Source: Puniceicoccales bacterium (GTDB lineage: Bacteria; Verrucomicrobiota; Verrucomicrobiia; Opitutales; UBA953). Taken from it: a stretch of DNA of 44,687 bases. This document shows, in pieces, positions 15,483 to 22,706 of the stretch. Each line of letters opens with the position of its first letter. Position 1 is the stretch's first letter. The stretch is from contig JAIRPL010000046.1 in NCBI GenBank assembly GCA_031256995.1, positions 1 through 44,687 on the forward strand, in the 5' to 3' direction. Under the pieces are notes generated by a model. The model saw only the letters and a list, made by a program, of their open reading frames with translations, was not told the origin of the DNA and did no database searches. Position numbers and translations under genes: made by a program.

Positions 15483-18161
15483 ATGCAAGCCCCACGTCGC
15501 GCCCAGACCAATCCCGCCGCACGCCCCGATCGCGCCACAGCGCATGCCTTGCCTTGCCTGCTCATCCTGATGCTGGCCGCCGGATTGCCGTCACTTTCCG
15601 CCGCGCCCGTGCCATCCGCCGTTTCCCCCCGCGCCAAACACCGTGCCGGTCCGCGCCTTGGCACCGCCCGTGGCGTGTTGTTTTCCGAGTTCAATCGCGA
15701 CAACGGCTCGCTTCTCCTTGAACTCAACGCCTCGACGGCGGAGGCCAGGGGGGGCGCGCCGGCCGCTGATGACGAACCCGATGCCTGGCACCTTGGTGAC
15801 GTGCTCCTGCGTTTTTACGAGCCAAGCCGCGCTGGCACACCGATCCAGACCGCCGTCATCAGGACCGCTGATTGCCTCTACGTCAAAAAAAGCCGGACCG
15901 CCGGATCCGAAAAAGCCCTTGAGTTTGACAGCAGCAAATTCCGTGTCGAGGGGACGGGCTGGAATTGGGAGAATCACAAGGAATATGACAGCATCCGTGT
16001 CCTGCATGATGTGCGCGCGACACTCAAGGCCGACGCGCGTTCCGGGCATGAGCGCGTGGACATCTTCAGCGATCGTCTTGAAATCGTCCGCTTTCGCGCC
16101 GGCCCGGAGCAGGGCCGCGCACGTTTTGTGTTCACTGGCGGGGTTCGCGCCGTGATGAAAAACCCCGGTGGCGAGGACGTGATGCTTTTTGCCGACACCC
16201 TCGTCGCCCGCCTCCGGAACACCGACCGTTCCGAGCCTGTGGGCTGGCTTGCCCCGGCGGCAGGCGGGCCGTCCCAAGTTTCCGGGGCCGGGGCGCGCAA
16301 GAGTCATGAGGCCATGCTCGATGAGGCATTGGACAACATTGTGCTCTCCGGGAATGTCAGGATCCTGGATGCGAACAACAGGGAAATGACGGGCGACCTC
16401 TGCAGCTACGTCCATGCCACGGGCGTTTTTGCGACCACGGGAAATGCGCGGCTTTTCGACCCGGAGCAAAAGTTCACGGCCACGGGCGGACGGATGCTTT
16501 TGCGCACCAAGGAGGAGCAGATTGAGGTGCTTCGCCAACCCGCCCCTGCCCAGGGGGAAGTCCGCTCCGCTCCGCCGGTCGTCCATCCGCCCGTGCGTTT
16601 GCAGATCCCTTCCATCATCGAGCAGGAGCACGAGGGACGCGGACATGCCCTGGGTGGGAATTCCGACGGTTTCACGACGCTCGAAGCCGACCACCTTGTC
16701 GTCACAAAAAAACCGGCCACCACCATTGTGACGCTCAAGGGCAACGTTGTCGTGACGGATGTGGATTTTTCAATGCGGGCCGGCAGCGTGCGCATTGACG
16801 CGCCGCGTGTCATGTCCGCGGCCGTCGCCCCCCGCGCGCCGCAAGCGCCCCCCCTCGCATCCGCCTCCCCGCAGTTCGCTGCCGCGCGCGGCAAATATGA
16901 AGTCCGCCACGTCGTCGCCGAGGGGGATGTTCACGCCACCCATGAGGGGCGTGGCATGGATTGCGGACGCATCACCTTCCATCCCGGCGGGGATCTCGTC
17001 ATTTTGGAGAAGTCACCGTTGCTCTCAGCCTCCGGCGCGCGCCTTTCCGGCGGGAAAATCGAGATGGATGTGCGGCGCACAGGCAACCGTTCCATTCGTG
17101 TCCACTCCTCGGCATCCCGCCGGGCCAGTGTCGTTCTGCCTCCCAGAAAGCAGCCCGCCCCGGCCAATGCCCTGTTCTCCACGCCAACCAACATCACCGC
17201 CGGCGAGATCAACATGGCCGAAACCGACCGGCTCGGAAAGGAGGCCCTGCTGCGTTGCACCGGCGGCGTCATGCTTGACGGCGGAGGCCTCAAGGGGCGT
17301 TGCCTGGAACTCGAGGTGGATGTTGACGTGGATGTCCCGCTGCCCAAGACCCGTCCGGGAACCTTGCAAAACAAAGCCGCGCAATTGGCGGCCATCCGCA
17401 AATTCACCGCCACAGGCAATGTGCGCATGGAAACAGAACGTTATGCGGTGGACGCCGGGCAGGCCGTCCTGCACCCCAATGTGGCGCTGACGGAAAACTC
17501 CCCGCTGGATGACAACGGCCTCGATGGTGCCGCGCCGCAATTCCTTTTGCTTTTACCCCACAAAAGCTCTCCCGGCCTTCGCCCGCGCCTTACCCACACC
17601 CCTTTGCCCGCCTCACCGAAGGGCGTCGCTTCCGCCCCCCCCACGGGCAAACCGCGCGAGGCTCCCGCGAGCATCGAGGGCGATAAATTGGAAATCATTG
17701 GCGGGGCCATGCGTTCCCGTTTTTACATGAGCAAGCATGTCGTGTTTGCCAATGGTGGCCTGACCGTCACATGTGACAACATGGCCGGCACAATTGCCCA
17801 GGAGGCGAAACCCTCCGGGAATGTCCCTGCAAACCGATCCACGTCCGCGCCAGCCGAACTCGCGCCCAGGCTCGCCAGCCTGTCCGGAAGAGGCTCCGTG
17901 CGCATTCGCGAAAAAGACACCGAGGCCGCGGGCGATTCCTTTGAATACCAGCCTGCGGAGCAAAAATTTTACCTGCTTGGCAACCCTGTTGTTCGAGGGC
18001 GCGATGGGATCCGGATGGACGGTTTGGAACGCATCGTTCTCGATCGGCGCACAGGAAATTGGCAAGCTCTCCCGTCCTCCACCATCATCCCATCCGCGGC
18101 CAATTCGCGGCCCAAGGTCACAATCCCGTCCTCGGCGCTGAAGGCAAACCCTCGCAATTGA
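15483..18161 (+). CDS. Large secreted OstA/LptA-like protein with several OstA repeats
   Basis: An 892-residue protein. From the ATG at 15483 it has a signal peptide (CLLILMLAAGLPSLSAAP). The rest consists of repeated beta-strand modules of the OstA/LptA type. Recognisable units are near GNVRILDANNREMTGD, LKGNVVVTDVDFSM, EGDVHATHEGRGMDCGR, ATGNVRMETERYAVDAG, HVVFANGGLTVTCDN and GRGSVRIREKDTEAAGD. LptA proteins with one such domain bridge the periplasm for lipopolysaccharide transport. This one has about five or six modules joined by Pro/Ala-rich linkers, and no LptD barrel. An earlier in-frame ATG at 15405 is the alternative start. The gene stops right at the edge of the prophage remnant; the stop is intact. 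Confidence 0.75.
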   Translation: MQAPRRAQTNPAARPDRATAHALPCLLILMLAAGLPSLSAAPVPSAVSPRAKHRAGPRLGTARGVLFSEFNRDNGSLLLELNASTAEARGGAPAADDEPDAWHLGDVLLRFYEPSRAGTPIQTAVIRTADCLYVKKSRTAGSEKALEFDSSKFRVEGTGWNWENHKEYDSIRVLHDVRATLKADARSGHERVDIFSDRLEIVRFRAGPEQGRARFVFTGGVRAVMKNPGGEDVMLFADTLVARLRNTDRSEPVGWLAPAAGGPSQVSGAGARKSHEAMLDEALDNIVLSGNVRILDANNREMTGDLCSYVHATGVFATTGNARLFDPEQKFTATGGRMLLRTKEEQIEVLRQPAPAQGEVRSAPPVVHPPVRLQIPSIIEQEHEGRGHALGGNSDGFTTLEADHLVVTKKPATTIVTLKGNVVVTDVDFSMRAGSVRIDAPRVMSAAVAPRAPQAPPLASASPQFAAARGKYEVRHVVAEGDVHATHEGRGMDCGRITFHPGGDLVILEKSPLLSASGARLSGGKIEMDVRRTGNRSIRVHSSASRRASVVLPPRKQPAPANALFSTPTNITAGEINMAETDRLGKEALLRCTGGVMLDGGGLKGRCLELEVDVDVDVPLPKTRPGTLQNKAAQLAAIRKFTATGNVRMETERYAVDAGQAVLHPNVALTENSPLDDNGLDGAAPQFLLLLPHKSSPGLRPRLTHTPLPASPKGVASAPPTGKPREAPASIEGDKLEIIGGAMRSRFYMSKHVVFANGGLTVTCDNMAGTIAQEAKPSGNVPANRSTSAPAELAPRLASLSGRGSVRIREKDTEAAGDSFEYQPAEQKFYLLGNPVVRGRDGIRMDGLERIVLDRRTGNWQALPSSTIIPSAANSRPKVTIPSSALKANPRN

Positions 18162-19296
18162 CCGGTGGGACAGCGACAAGGCTCGCGAATTTTTCGAAGG
18201 ACCCGGAAAACCTTTCCATCAGGCCTGCACCAACGGCGTTTTTGATGCCGCGAAAGGCCATGCTGATGCGGAAAAGCGCGCCGTTGAACCGCACGGCATT
18301 CCTGGCGTCGGCGTCGGAAAAAATGAAATCCTTTTCCCGTGCCTCGGCCCGCATCCTGGCGATGCCTGCTGATCCGTTCTTCAACAGGCTCACCATGCGC
18401 AGTCCGGACGCGCCAAACAGCGCATTGGCGAACGAGGCCCGCTCCGTCTCCGAGGCCATGCCGCGCATCCCGTCCGCGAGCACGGAGATGCGCGCATCGG
18501 CGGGCATGGCAAGCAGCGCGTCGAGGTCGAGACCGAGGCCCCTCAGCGCCTTTTCCGCGTTGCCCGTCCCCTTGGCGGCATCGCCGAGGCTGCGCGTTAA
18601 ATGCCCAAGCGAGCCGTCGAATTCCTCCGCGCTCATCCCCGAAAGCCCTGCCGCAAAACGGAATTCCTGCAAGGCCGCCATGCTGATTCCGAGGCGCCAG
18701 GCCTGCCTCGCCAGCGCATCCCCCGCATCGCTCGCGCCCCTGGCAAGGGAGAGCGTCGCGGCCGCCGCCGCCGTCAGCGCGGCAAAACCCTTTGTCACCG
18801 TCGTAGAAAGGGCGCGGAACGAGCCGACGGCGCGGTTGAGGGACTGTTGCGCGGCGGTGAGGCGGTTGATGGTCTCGGCAAGTTGCGCAGCCCCCCAAGC
18901 AGCTTTTTTAGAATCAACTCCCTGCCGTTCAAGCCGCTGACTTGCCTTCTCAATTTCTTTTTCAGTATGCCGATATGTGGCACCAAGTGTTTGCACCTTG
19001 CTTTCAAGCAACTCCACTTCACGCGCCGTTGCGGCAGATTTGTCCCCGCCAGAAACTTTGGCGCGTTTTGAAGCAAGCTCGGCGGACGCACTCGACAACG
19101 CTTCTTCCTGCGCGGCTCGGCGTTGACGCAGTCCGAAATAAGCCGTTCCGCCAACATTAGCCTTTTGTTTATTCAGCCGCTCAAGTGTGCCGCCAAGAAT
19201 GTTGATGTCCTTGGTTGCTTTCCCAAAAGAGGAAATCCAGCCGGCACCGAGCGCGGCACCGAGGGTTAACGAAACTGCTGCTGTTGTGCCTGCCAT
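18118..19296 (-). pseudogene. Phage tail tape-measure protein, 3'-truncated
   Basis: The intact start MAGTTAAVSLTLGAALGAGW leads into a coiled-coil stretch (residues about 35-150, rich in KQRRAAQEEALSSASAELAS-like heptads). Then comes a conserved tape-measure segment with SLARGASDAGDALARQ, LGISMAALQEFRFAAGL, GNAEKALRGLGLDLDAL and FGASGLRMVSLLKNG. Phage-like coding ends at about 18162. The last 15 codons of the open frame are just the antisense of the ostA-type gene. Full tape measures are far longer, so the C-terminal part is lost. Base composition shifts at about 18895 from AT-richer (upstream part) to GC-rich (downstream part), suggesting a mosaic origin. Confidence 0.8.
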
Positions 19297-19333
19297 AGTG
19301 CCGCGAATGTAGCACTTTGGGGCATCATAGGCA

Positions 19334-19785
19334 GTGTGCGGTCATTCAAAAAATTTAATACCCAGCCAAGTGCACACCCCGCCAATGACTGCGGCTTTCC
19401 AGTTGAATTGCCGTGGTTTCTCCTTCCGAGGTGACACAACAATACGCTCTCCGTGCGCATATTGTTCGTTAAAGACTGAAAAACAAAAATCAAATGACTC
19501 TTTCCACGTCATTTTTTCCTCCGGCTGTTTTCGCAGCCAAGCGAGATACCGAATCCGTTCCGGCGAGCATTGCCCCGGAACAAAGGGCGCGTAAGGCGGC
19601 GGTGCTTCATCTCCCATGGCACAGCGACACCTACAAAATCCGCCGCCCGTGTCCAACACCTTTTTCGCTTCAATCCCAAAGTTGCCGTGTTTCGCTCACG
19701 GGCGGTGTGCGGTCAGTCCAAAAACTTAAGACCAAACCAAGTGCAAACACCAGCTATCACGGCGGCTTTCCAGTTGAACTGCCGT
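19334..19785. repeat. Pair of ~82-bp direct repeats at the 3' ends of the two small genes
   Basis: The copies at 19334-19415 and 19705-19785 both start GTGTGCGGTCA, share the blocks CCAAGTGCA and GGCTTTCCAGTTGAA, and cover the common C-terminal codons plus 8-9 bases past each stop codon. They are about 80 per cent identical by eye. The period is 370 bp. Confidence 0.7.
19342..19617 (-). CDS. Small protein A of a paralogous pair, putative C-terminal membrane helix
   Basis: A 91-residue protein of unknown function, start MGDEAPPPYAPF. The N-terminal two thirds are charged and contain QCSPERIRYLAWLRKQPEE and KMTWKESFDFCFSVFNEQY. The C-terminus FNWKAAVIGGVCTWLGIKFFE is hydrophobic and could span a membrane once or lie on it. 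That C-terminus is shared with the 59-residue protein 95 bp upstream (19713-19892), while the N-terminal parts differ. The two lie between the toxin-antitoxin pair and the tape measure in the prophage remnant, in a less GC-rich stretch. They may be phage accessory genes; no function is assigned. Confidence 0.6.
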   Translation of the reverse strand: MGDEAPPPYAPFVPGQCSPERIRYLAWLRKQPEEKMTWKESFDFCFSVFNEQYAHGERIVVSPRKEKPRQFNWKAAVIGGVCTWLGIKFFE

Positions 19786-19892
19786 ACCGGCTCTTCTTTG
19801 CGTGCTTCTTCGCAGCGCGGCAAAGGCCTTGAAAACGCTTCACGAAGCAATTCCCGTTCCTCCTTCTTTGTCAGTTTGCGCACGTAGCTCAT
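19713..19892 (-). CDS. Small protein B of a paralogous pair, putative C-terminal membrane helix
   Basis: A 59-residue protein, start MSYVRKLTKKEERELL. The N-terminal half is basic and helical (REAFSRPLPRCEEARKEEP). The C-terminal 22 residues, beginning QFNWKAAVIAG and ending FGLKFLD, are nearly the same as in the 91-residue protein downstream. An in-frame upstream extension to 19940 lacks similar support. The stop lies 7 bp from the start of the shared downstream segment, so the duplication includes non-coding sequence beyond the stop. No function is recognised. Confidence 0.55.
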   Translation of the reverse strand: MSYVRKLTKKEERELLREAFSRPLPRCEEARKEEPVRQFNWKAAVIAGVCTWFGLKFLD

Positions 19893-19936
19893 GACACCGC
19901 GCAGCTTGCGAAAATCTCCGCACGGGGCAAATAGTT

Positions 19937-20209
19937 TCACCGCCGTTCGTAGATTTTTGAGCGATGCCCGATTTTGATGACTGTAATCAGCAACTTGCTT
20001 TCAAAGATTTCTCCGATGATGCGGTAATTGGCGACACGCCAACGCCAATAGCCACTCAATTCATGGGCAAGGGCGTGCCCGAAGTTACGAGGGTCATCGC
20101 AAACCGAAAGCCTTTCATCCAAATAGCGGATAATGGCCCTCTGCGTCTGCTTATCCAGCTTTGCGAGTTCACGGAAGGCGGCAGGCGCAAACTCATATTC
20201 CCAGTGCAT
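19937..20209 (-). CDS. relE: RelE/ParE-superfamily toxin
   Basis: A 90-residue type II toxin. The pattern YEFAPAAFRELAKLDKQ, DERLSVCDDPRNFGHAL, YWRWRVANYRIIGEI and VIKIGHRSKIYERR follows the RelE family closely, including the basic residues and terminal Tyr expected of a ribosome-dependent mRNA interferase. The ATG at 20207-20209 lies inside the antitoxin gene, which overlaps by 17 bp, the usual arrangement of a relBE operon. It is apparently intact, so the module may be active and could explain the persistence of the decayed prophage. Choice of RelE over ParE or YoeB is by resemblance. Confidence 0.85.
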   Translation of the reverse strand: MHWEYEFAPAAFRELAKLDKQTQRAIIRYLDERLSVCDDPRNFGHALAHELSGYWRWRVANYRIIGEIFESKLLITVIKIGHRSKIYERR

Positions 20210-20408
20210 GCTTTGCCTCGACGGAAGATACCGGGCGTGCGTTACCAGACTTCAGCGACGCAGAGCGTTGCTTGGCGATGCGGAGGTCTTCAAGGTCTTC
20301 AATTACCTCTGCAAGTTTGCCCAGGACCCACTTTTGCGGCGGAACGCGGCTACGCCTTGCCTCTGCTTGGACGGGGCGCGAAATCTCAACTGGTAACTCA
20401 ACAATCAC
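20193..20408 (-). CDS. RelB-like antitoxin
   Basis: About 71 residues if begun at the GTG at 20406-20408; TTG and GTG codons further upstream lie within the operator palindrome and are less likely. The helical middle reads KWVLGKLAEVIEDLEDLRIAKQR, and the end SSVEAKHALGI is typical of RelB/DinJ-type antitoxin tails that wrap the toxin. The N-terminus (VELPVEISRPVQAEARR) could form a ribbon-helix-helix DNA-binding unit. It precedes and overlaps the toxin gene. Sequence similarity is weak outside the tail, so the family call depends partly on the position. Confidence 0.65.
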   Translation of the reverse strand: MIVELPVEISRPVQAEARRSRVPPQKWVLGKLAEVIEDLEDLRIAKQRSASLKSGNARPVSSVEAKHALGI

Positions 20409-20416
20409 GCTGCGGA

Positions 20417-20436
20417 TTTGCACAAAGCTGTGCAAA
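20417..20436. promoter_or_regulatory. Palindromic operator of the RelBE-like module
   Basis: TTTGCACA and TGTGCAAA form a perfect 8-bp inverted repeat around a 4-base centre (AAGC). A further TGTGCA half-site follows at 20437-20442. It sits immediately upstream of the antitoxin start, where toxin-antitoxin complexes bind to repress their own operon. Confidence 0.6.
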
Positions 20437-20460
20437 TGTGCAATGCGAAAAGGGCAGGCT

Positions 20461-20676
20461 TCAGTCCCAGAGCCGCTGCGTCTCGCGAACGGGGCGTTTG
20501 GCGGGAGGGATGATGATTTCGAGGCCGGAGGGAAGGATGGGCGGCTGGCCGGCCAAGCCGGGGTTGAGCGCGAGCACGACGGGCAGCATTGTCACGTCTC
20601 CGTCGTATTGCGCGGCGCCGATGGCGTCCAGCATGTCGCCATCGGCGGTGCGGTGAATGGTGGTATCGGTTTGCAT
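20461..20676 (-). CDS. Phage tail protein X (LysM-like)
   Basis: A 71-residue homologue of phage P2 gpX, found in contractile tails and probably contacting the tail-tube end. The start MQTDTTIHRTADGDMLDAIG, the central VLALNPGLAG and the end with IIIPP and RETQRLWD follow the gpX pattern. The frame is complete from the ATG at 20674-20676. Its usual neighbours gpU and gpD are absent. Here it stands alone between a toxin-antitoxin pair and a broken higB. Confidence 0.85.
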   Translation of the reverse strand: MQTDTTIHRTADGDMLDAIGAAQYDGDVTMLPVVLALNPGLAGQPPILPSGLEIIIPPAKRPVRETQRLWD

Positions 20677-20729
20677 GGGACGGAGTGTGCACAGGTGCGG
20701 AAAATGAGGAGGTGCGGGGTGCTGTGTCG

Positions 20730-20894
20730 CAAAAGTTGCCGACTGAGATTCAACAACGGGCGCACAACCGCCTGCATCTGCTGGGCGGCGATTTGAAGGG
20801 GCGTTGGTCGATCAGCATCAACGAGCAATGGCGAATCACTTTTCGGCGGGAAAGCAACGGCCCTGCCGAGGTTAAAATTGAAGGCTACCACTAA
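20730..20894 (+). pseudogene. higB: Broken higB toxin gene with internal deletion
   Basis: The recognisable part starts at KLPTEIQQRAH and continues NRLHLLGGDLKGRWSISINEQWRITF to the typical EGYH end. In HigB toxins of about 90 residues, some 20-25 residues lie between these two blocks; here they are joined directly, so an in-frame internal deletion is likely. The N-terminal strand is also missing, replaced by sequence running into the tail-protein-X gene on the other strand. The intact higA follows after 18 bp. The product, if made, should not be a working toxin. Confidence 0.7.
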
Positions 20895-20912
20895 ACACGA
20901 AAGGAACGAACA

Positions 20913-21242
20913 ATGAGCACCGCGAAAATACAAACGCCCCATCCTGGCTTTTTCCTGAAAGAAATGCTGGATGAACTCGGCGTTTCACAATACCGGCTGG
21001 CAATTGCCACGGGGCTTCCTCACAGCCGCGTTTCGGGCATCATCAACGGGCGGCAAAATATCACAACGGCGACAGCGTTGCGCCTTGGTCGTTACTTCAG
21101 CCAATCGGCAGAATACTGGCTAAACCTGCAACGGTTCCACGACCTGTCCCAGGCGCGGAAAAAAATGAAGGCCGAAATAGAGGAGATCGTTCCGTTTGAT
21201 TTTTCGGCTTTTGAAAAAAGCGGCACACTTGTCGCCGCGTGA
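20913..21242 (+). CDS. higA: HigA-type antitoxin, XRE-family helix-turn-helix
   Basis: A 109-residue DNA-binding antitoxin. HPGFFLKEMLDELGVSQYRLA, TGLPHSRVSGIINGRQNI and LRLGRYFSQSAEYWLNLQ are the classic HigA/VapI helix-turn-helix signature. Unlike most genes in the window it has a good ribosome-binding site (AAGGA at 20901-20905, 7 bases before the ATG). It follows the damaged higB in the same orientation, the usual toxin-first order of higBA. With the toxin broken it is an orphan antitoxin that may still repress its own promoter. Confidence 0.92.
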   Translation: MSTAKIQTPHPGFFLKEMLDELGVSQYRLAIATGLPHSRVSGIINGRQNITTATALRLGRYFSQSAEYWLNLQRFHDLSQARKKMKAEIEEIVPFDFSAFEKSGTLVAA

Positions 21243-21245
21243 TTC

Positions 21246-21793
21246 AGTTGAGGAATTGGCGGCGTGGTCAATCCGTCCAGCGAGTCCTTGTGCTTGTGTG
21301 CCAGGAGCGAGACCGCGCCCGACTGGATGTCGCCCTGGCTTGTGATGGCGCCGGCGACGATCACCTCCCCGCCGATGGAGAGGCTTCCGGAAAGGCTGAA
21401 GGCGGCGGCGTTGATGGCGACGGCTGGCGTGGTAAGCGCAATGGTGGCGGCGGCCGTGATGGCGATGCCTTGTTGCGCCGTGATGGCGACGGTTTGCGCG
21501 GTGAGCGTCACTGCGGCGTCAGGGGCGTTGATGGCCATGGACGGCCCGGCGACGTTGACGGTGGCGGCGCCGGTGACGGTGGCGGTGAAATCGGCGGCGA
21601 TTGTGATGGCGGCCGTGGCGTTGCCCGTGATGGAAATGGCCTGCGCGACGATGCCCGTGAACGTTCCGCCGATGGTGGCGTTGATGTTGCCCGTAGTGGT
21701 GATGGCAGCAGCACCCATCACGTCGGCGGTCAGCGCGTGCGCGGCATGGTCGTATGTGATCACGGTGCCGTCCGGGTAGAGGATGCGGCTTCC
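21246..21793 (-). pseudogene. Phage baseplate spike protein V, C-terminal fragment
   Basis: From about 21793 the frame reads GSRILYPDGTVITYDH, then long runs of Ala/Thr/Ile-rich short strands (ATVNVAGPSMAINAPDAAV and similar) expected of the beta-helical needle, and closes with LLAHKHKDSLDGLTTPP. This matches the C-terminal half of gpV/gp45-type spike proteins. The N-terminal OB-fold domain is missing. The 5' edge is fused out of frame to the protease I gene, and the 3' edge meets the higA stop codon. Codons past about 21246 are antisense higA. Confidence 0.7.
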
Positions 21794-22704
21794 TTTTCGG
21801 CGGCCGCCCTGGCCGCCAGCGCCGTGTCGCGCTCGGCGGCCAGCCTGGCCTGCTCGTCCGTTTTTTTGGCCGCCTCATCGGCGCGCGCAAGCGCCTCGTC
21901 GCGCTCGGCCAAAAGCCGCGCGGCGGCCTCGAGGATGGCCGTTTTGTCCGTCACGCCGGGCAGGCCCAGCGCGGTCGCTATTTCTTCCAGTTCCATGTTC
22001 TGTTCCATGTTTTGCTCCATGTTGCTTGGTTGTTGTCCAGGCACGGCATCCGCGCCGGGCGCTGTGAGATTGTTCTTGGCCCAGACGGGCGCGATGCGCT
22101 CGAAGGCGGGGTCGTTGACCAGGCCGCCCATGTTGAGCGGCGCCCCGATGACCAGGCGCGGGTTCGCGCAGTCGGTGAAAAAAGCCGGGGAAAAGCAGCG
22201 GTAGTTGCGGCCCTTGACGGCGGCCAGGCCGGCCTGGCTCCACTCCACCTGCGCGTACACGCCGGGCGCGGGGCCATCCTTCCAAAAGAAACGCAGCGGC
22301 CATGCGCTGGCCGGGCCGTTGGCGTGGTCAAAGTCAAAGAAGGGGCGTTTTCCCGCCAGGCGAAAGTCGGTCAGCGAGGCGTTCATCGCCGCAACCGTGG
22401 CCTCGTCCACGCGAACGGTCATGGTGACCGGCTCGCCATTGGCCGTGGCGTGGATGACGTGCTCGCCGGCCGGGAAGACCATCAGCTCGCCGGCCGGGGC
22501 CTCCCCGCCGGCGTCAAAGGCGGCCTTGATGAGGAGGGTGCGCGTCCAGGCCGGCCGCGCTGCGGACTTGACCGAGCCGCCCTGCGCGCCCAAGTTTCGC
22601 GAACAGAAGACCGCAGTCTTTCTCGTTTCGGACGTAAATGCGCCAGGAGTTGCCACAAGGCAGCGGCACGGCCCCGAAGACTGCGGTTTTTTTTGCGTTT
22701 TCAT
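21760..22704 (-). CDS. Mu-like phage protease/scaffold I, C-terminally altered
   Basis: A 314-residue protein from the ATG at 22702-22704. The region from GELMVFPAGEHVIHA through ASLTDFRLAGKRPFFDFDHANG and AAVKGRNYRCFSPAFF is the Mu gpI protease pattern, with the conserved DFDH. It is followed by an Ala/Glu-rich coiled coil as in the scaffold part. The first 45 residues are unusual and contain two copies of a KTAVF-like/PQSSG element encoded by an inverted repeat (around 22606-22690). The last few codons (ASSTRTAP) come from baseplate V sequence in the wrong frame, so the natural C-terminus is lost. The start is 2 bp after the minor-head stop. Confidence 0.65.
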   Translation of the reverse strand: MKTQKKPQSSGPCRCLVATPGAFTSETRKTAVFCSRNLGAQGGSVKSAARPAWTRTLLIKAAFDAGGEAPAGELMVFPAGEHVIHATANGEPVTMTVRVDEATVAAMNASLTDFRLAGKRPFFDFDHANGPASAWPLRFFWKDGPAPGVYAQVEWSQAGLAAVKGRNYRCFSPAFFTDCANPRLVIGAPLNMGGLVNDPAFERIAPVWAKNNLTAPGADAVPGQQPSNMEQNMEQNMELEEIATALGLPGVTDKTAILEAAARLLAERDEALARADEAAKKTDEQARLAAERDTALAARAAAEKEAASSTRTAP

Positions 22705-22706
22705 GT

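Noticed and set aside
19342-19892. Interpretation of the two small phage genes as tail-assembly chaperones (E/E' type) before the tape measure
   Set aside because: Position and size fit, but there is no slippery frameshift site linking them, and the hydrophobic shared C-terminus is unlike such chaperones.
22600-22700. Inverted repeat with GAAGACTGCGGTTTT arms at the start of phage protease I
   Set aside because: It could be a terminator or a REP-like element, but it lies within the coding frame and the arms are short and imperfect. I kept it only as a note on the gene.
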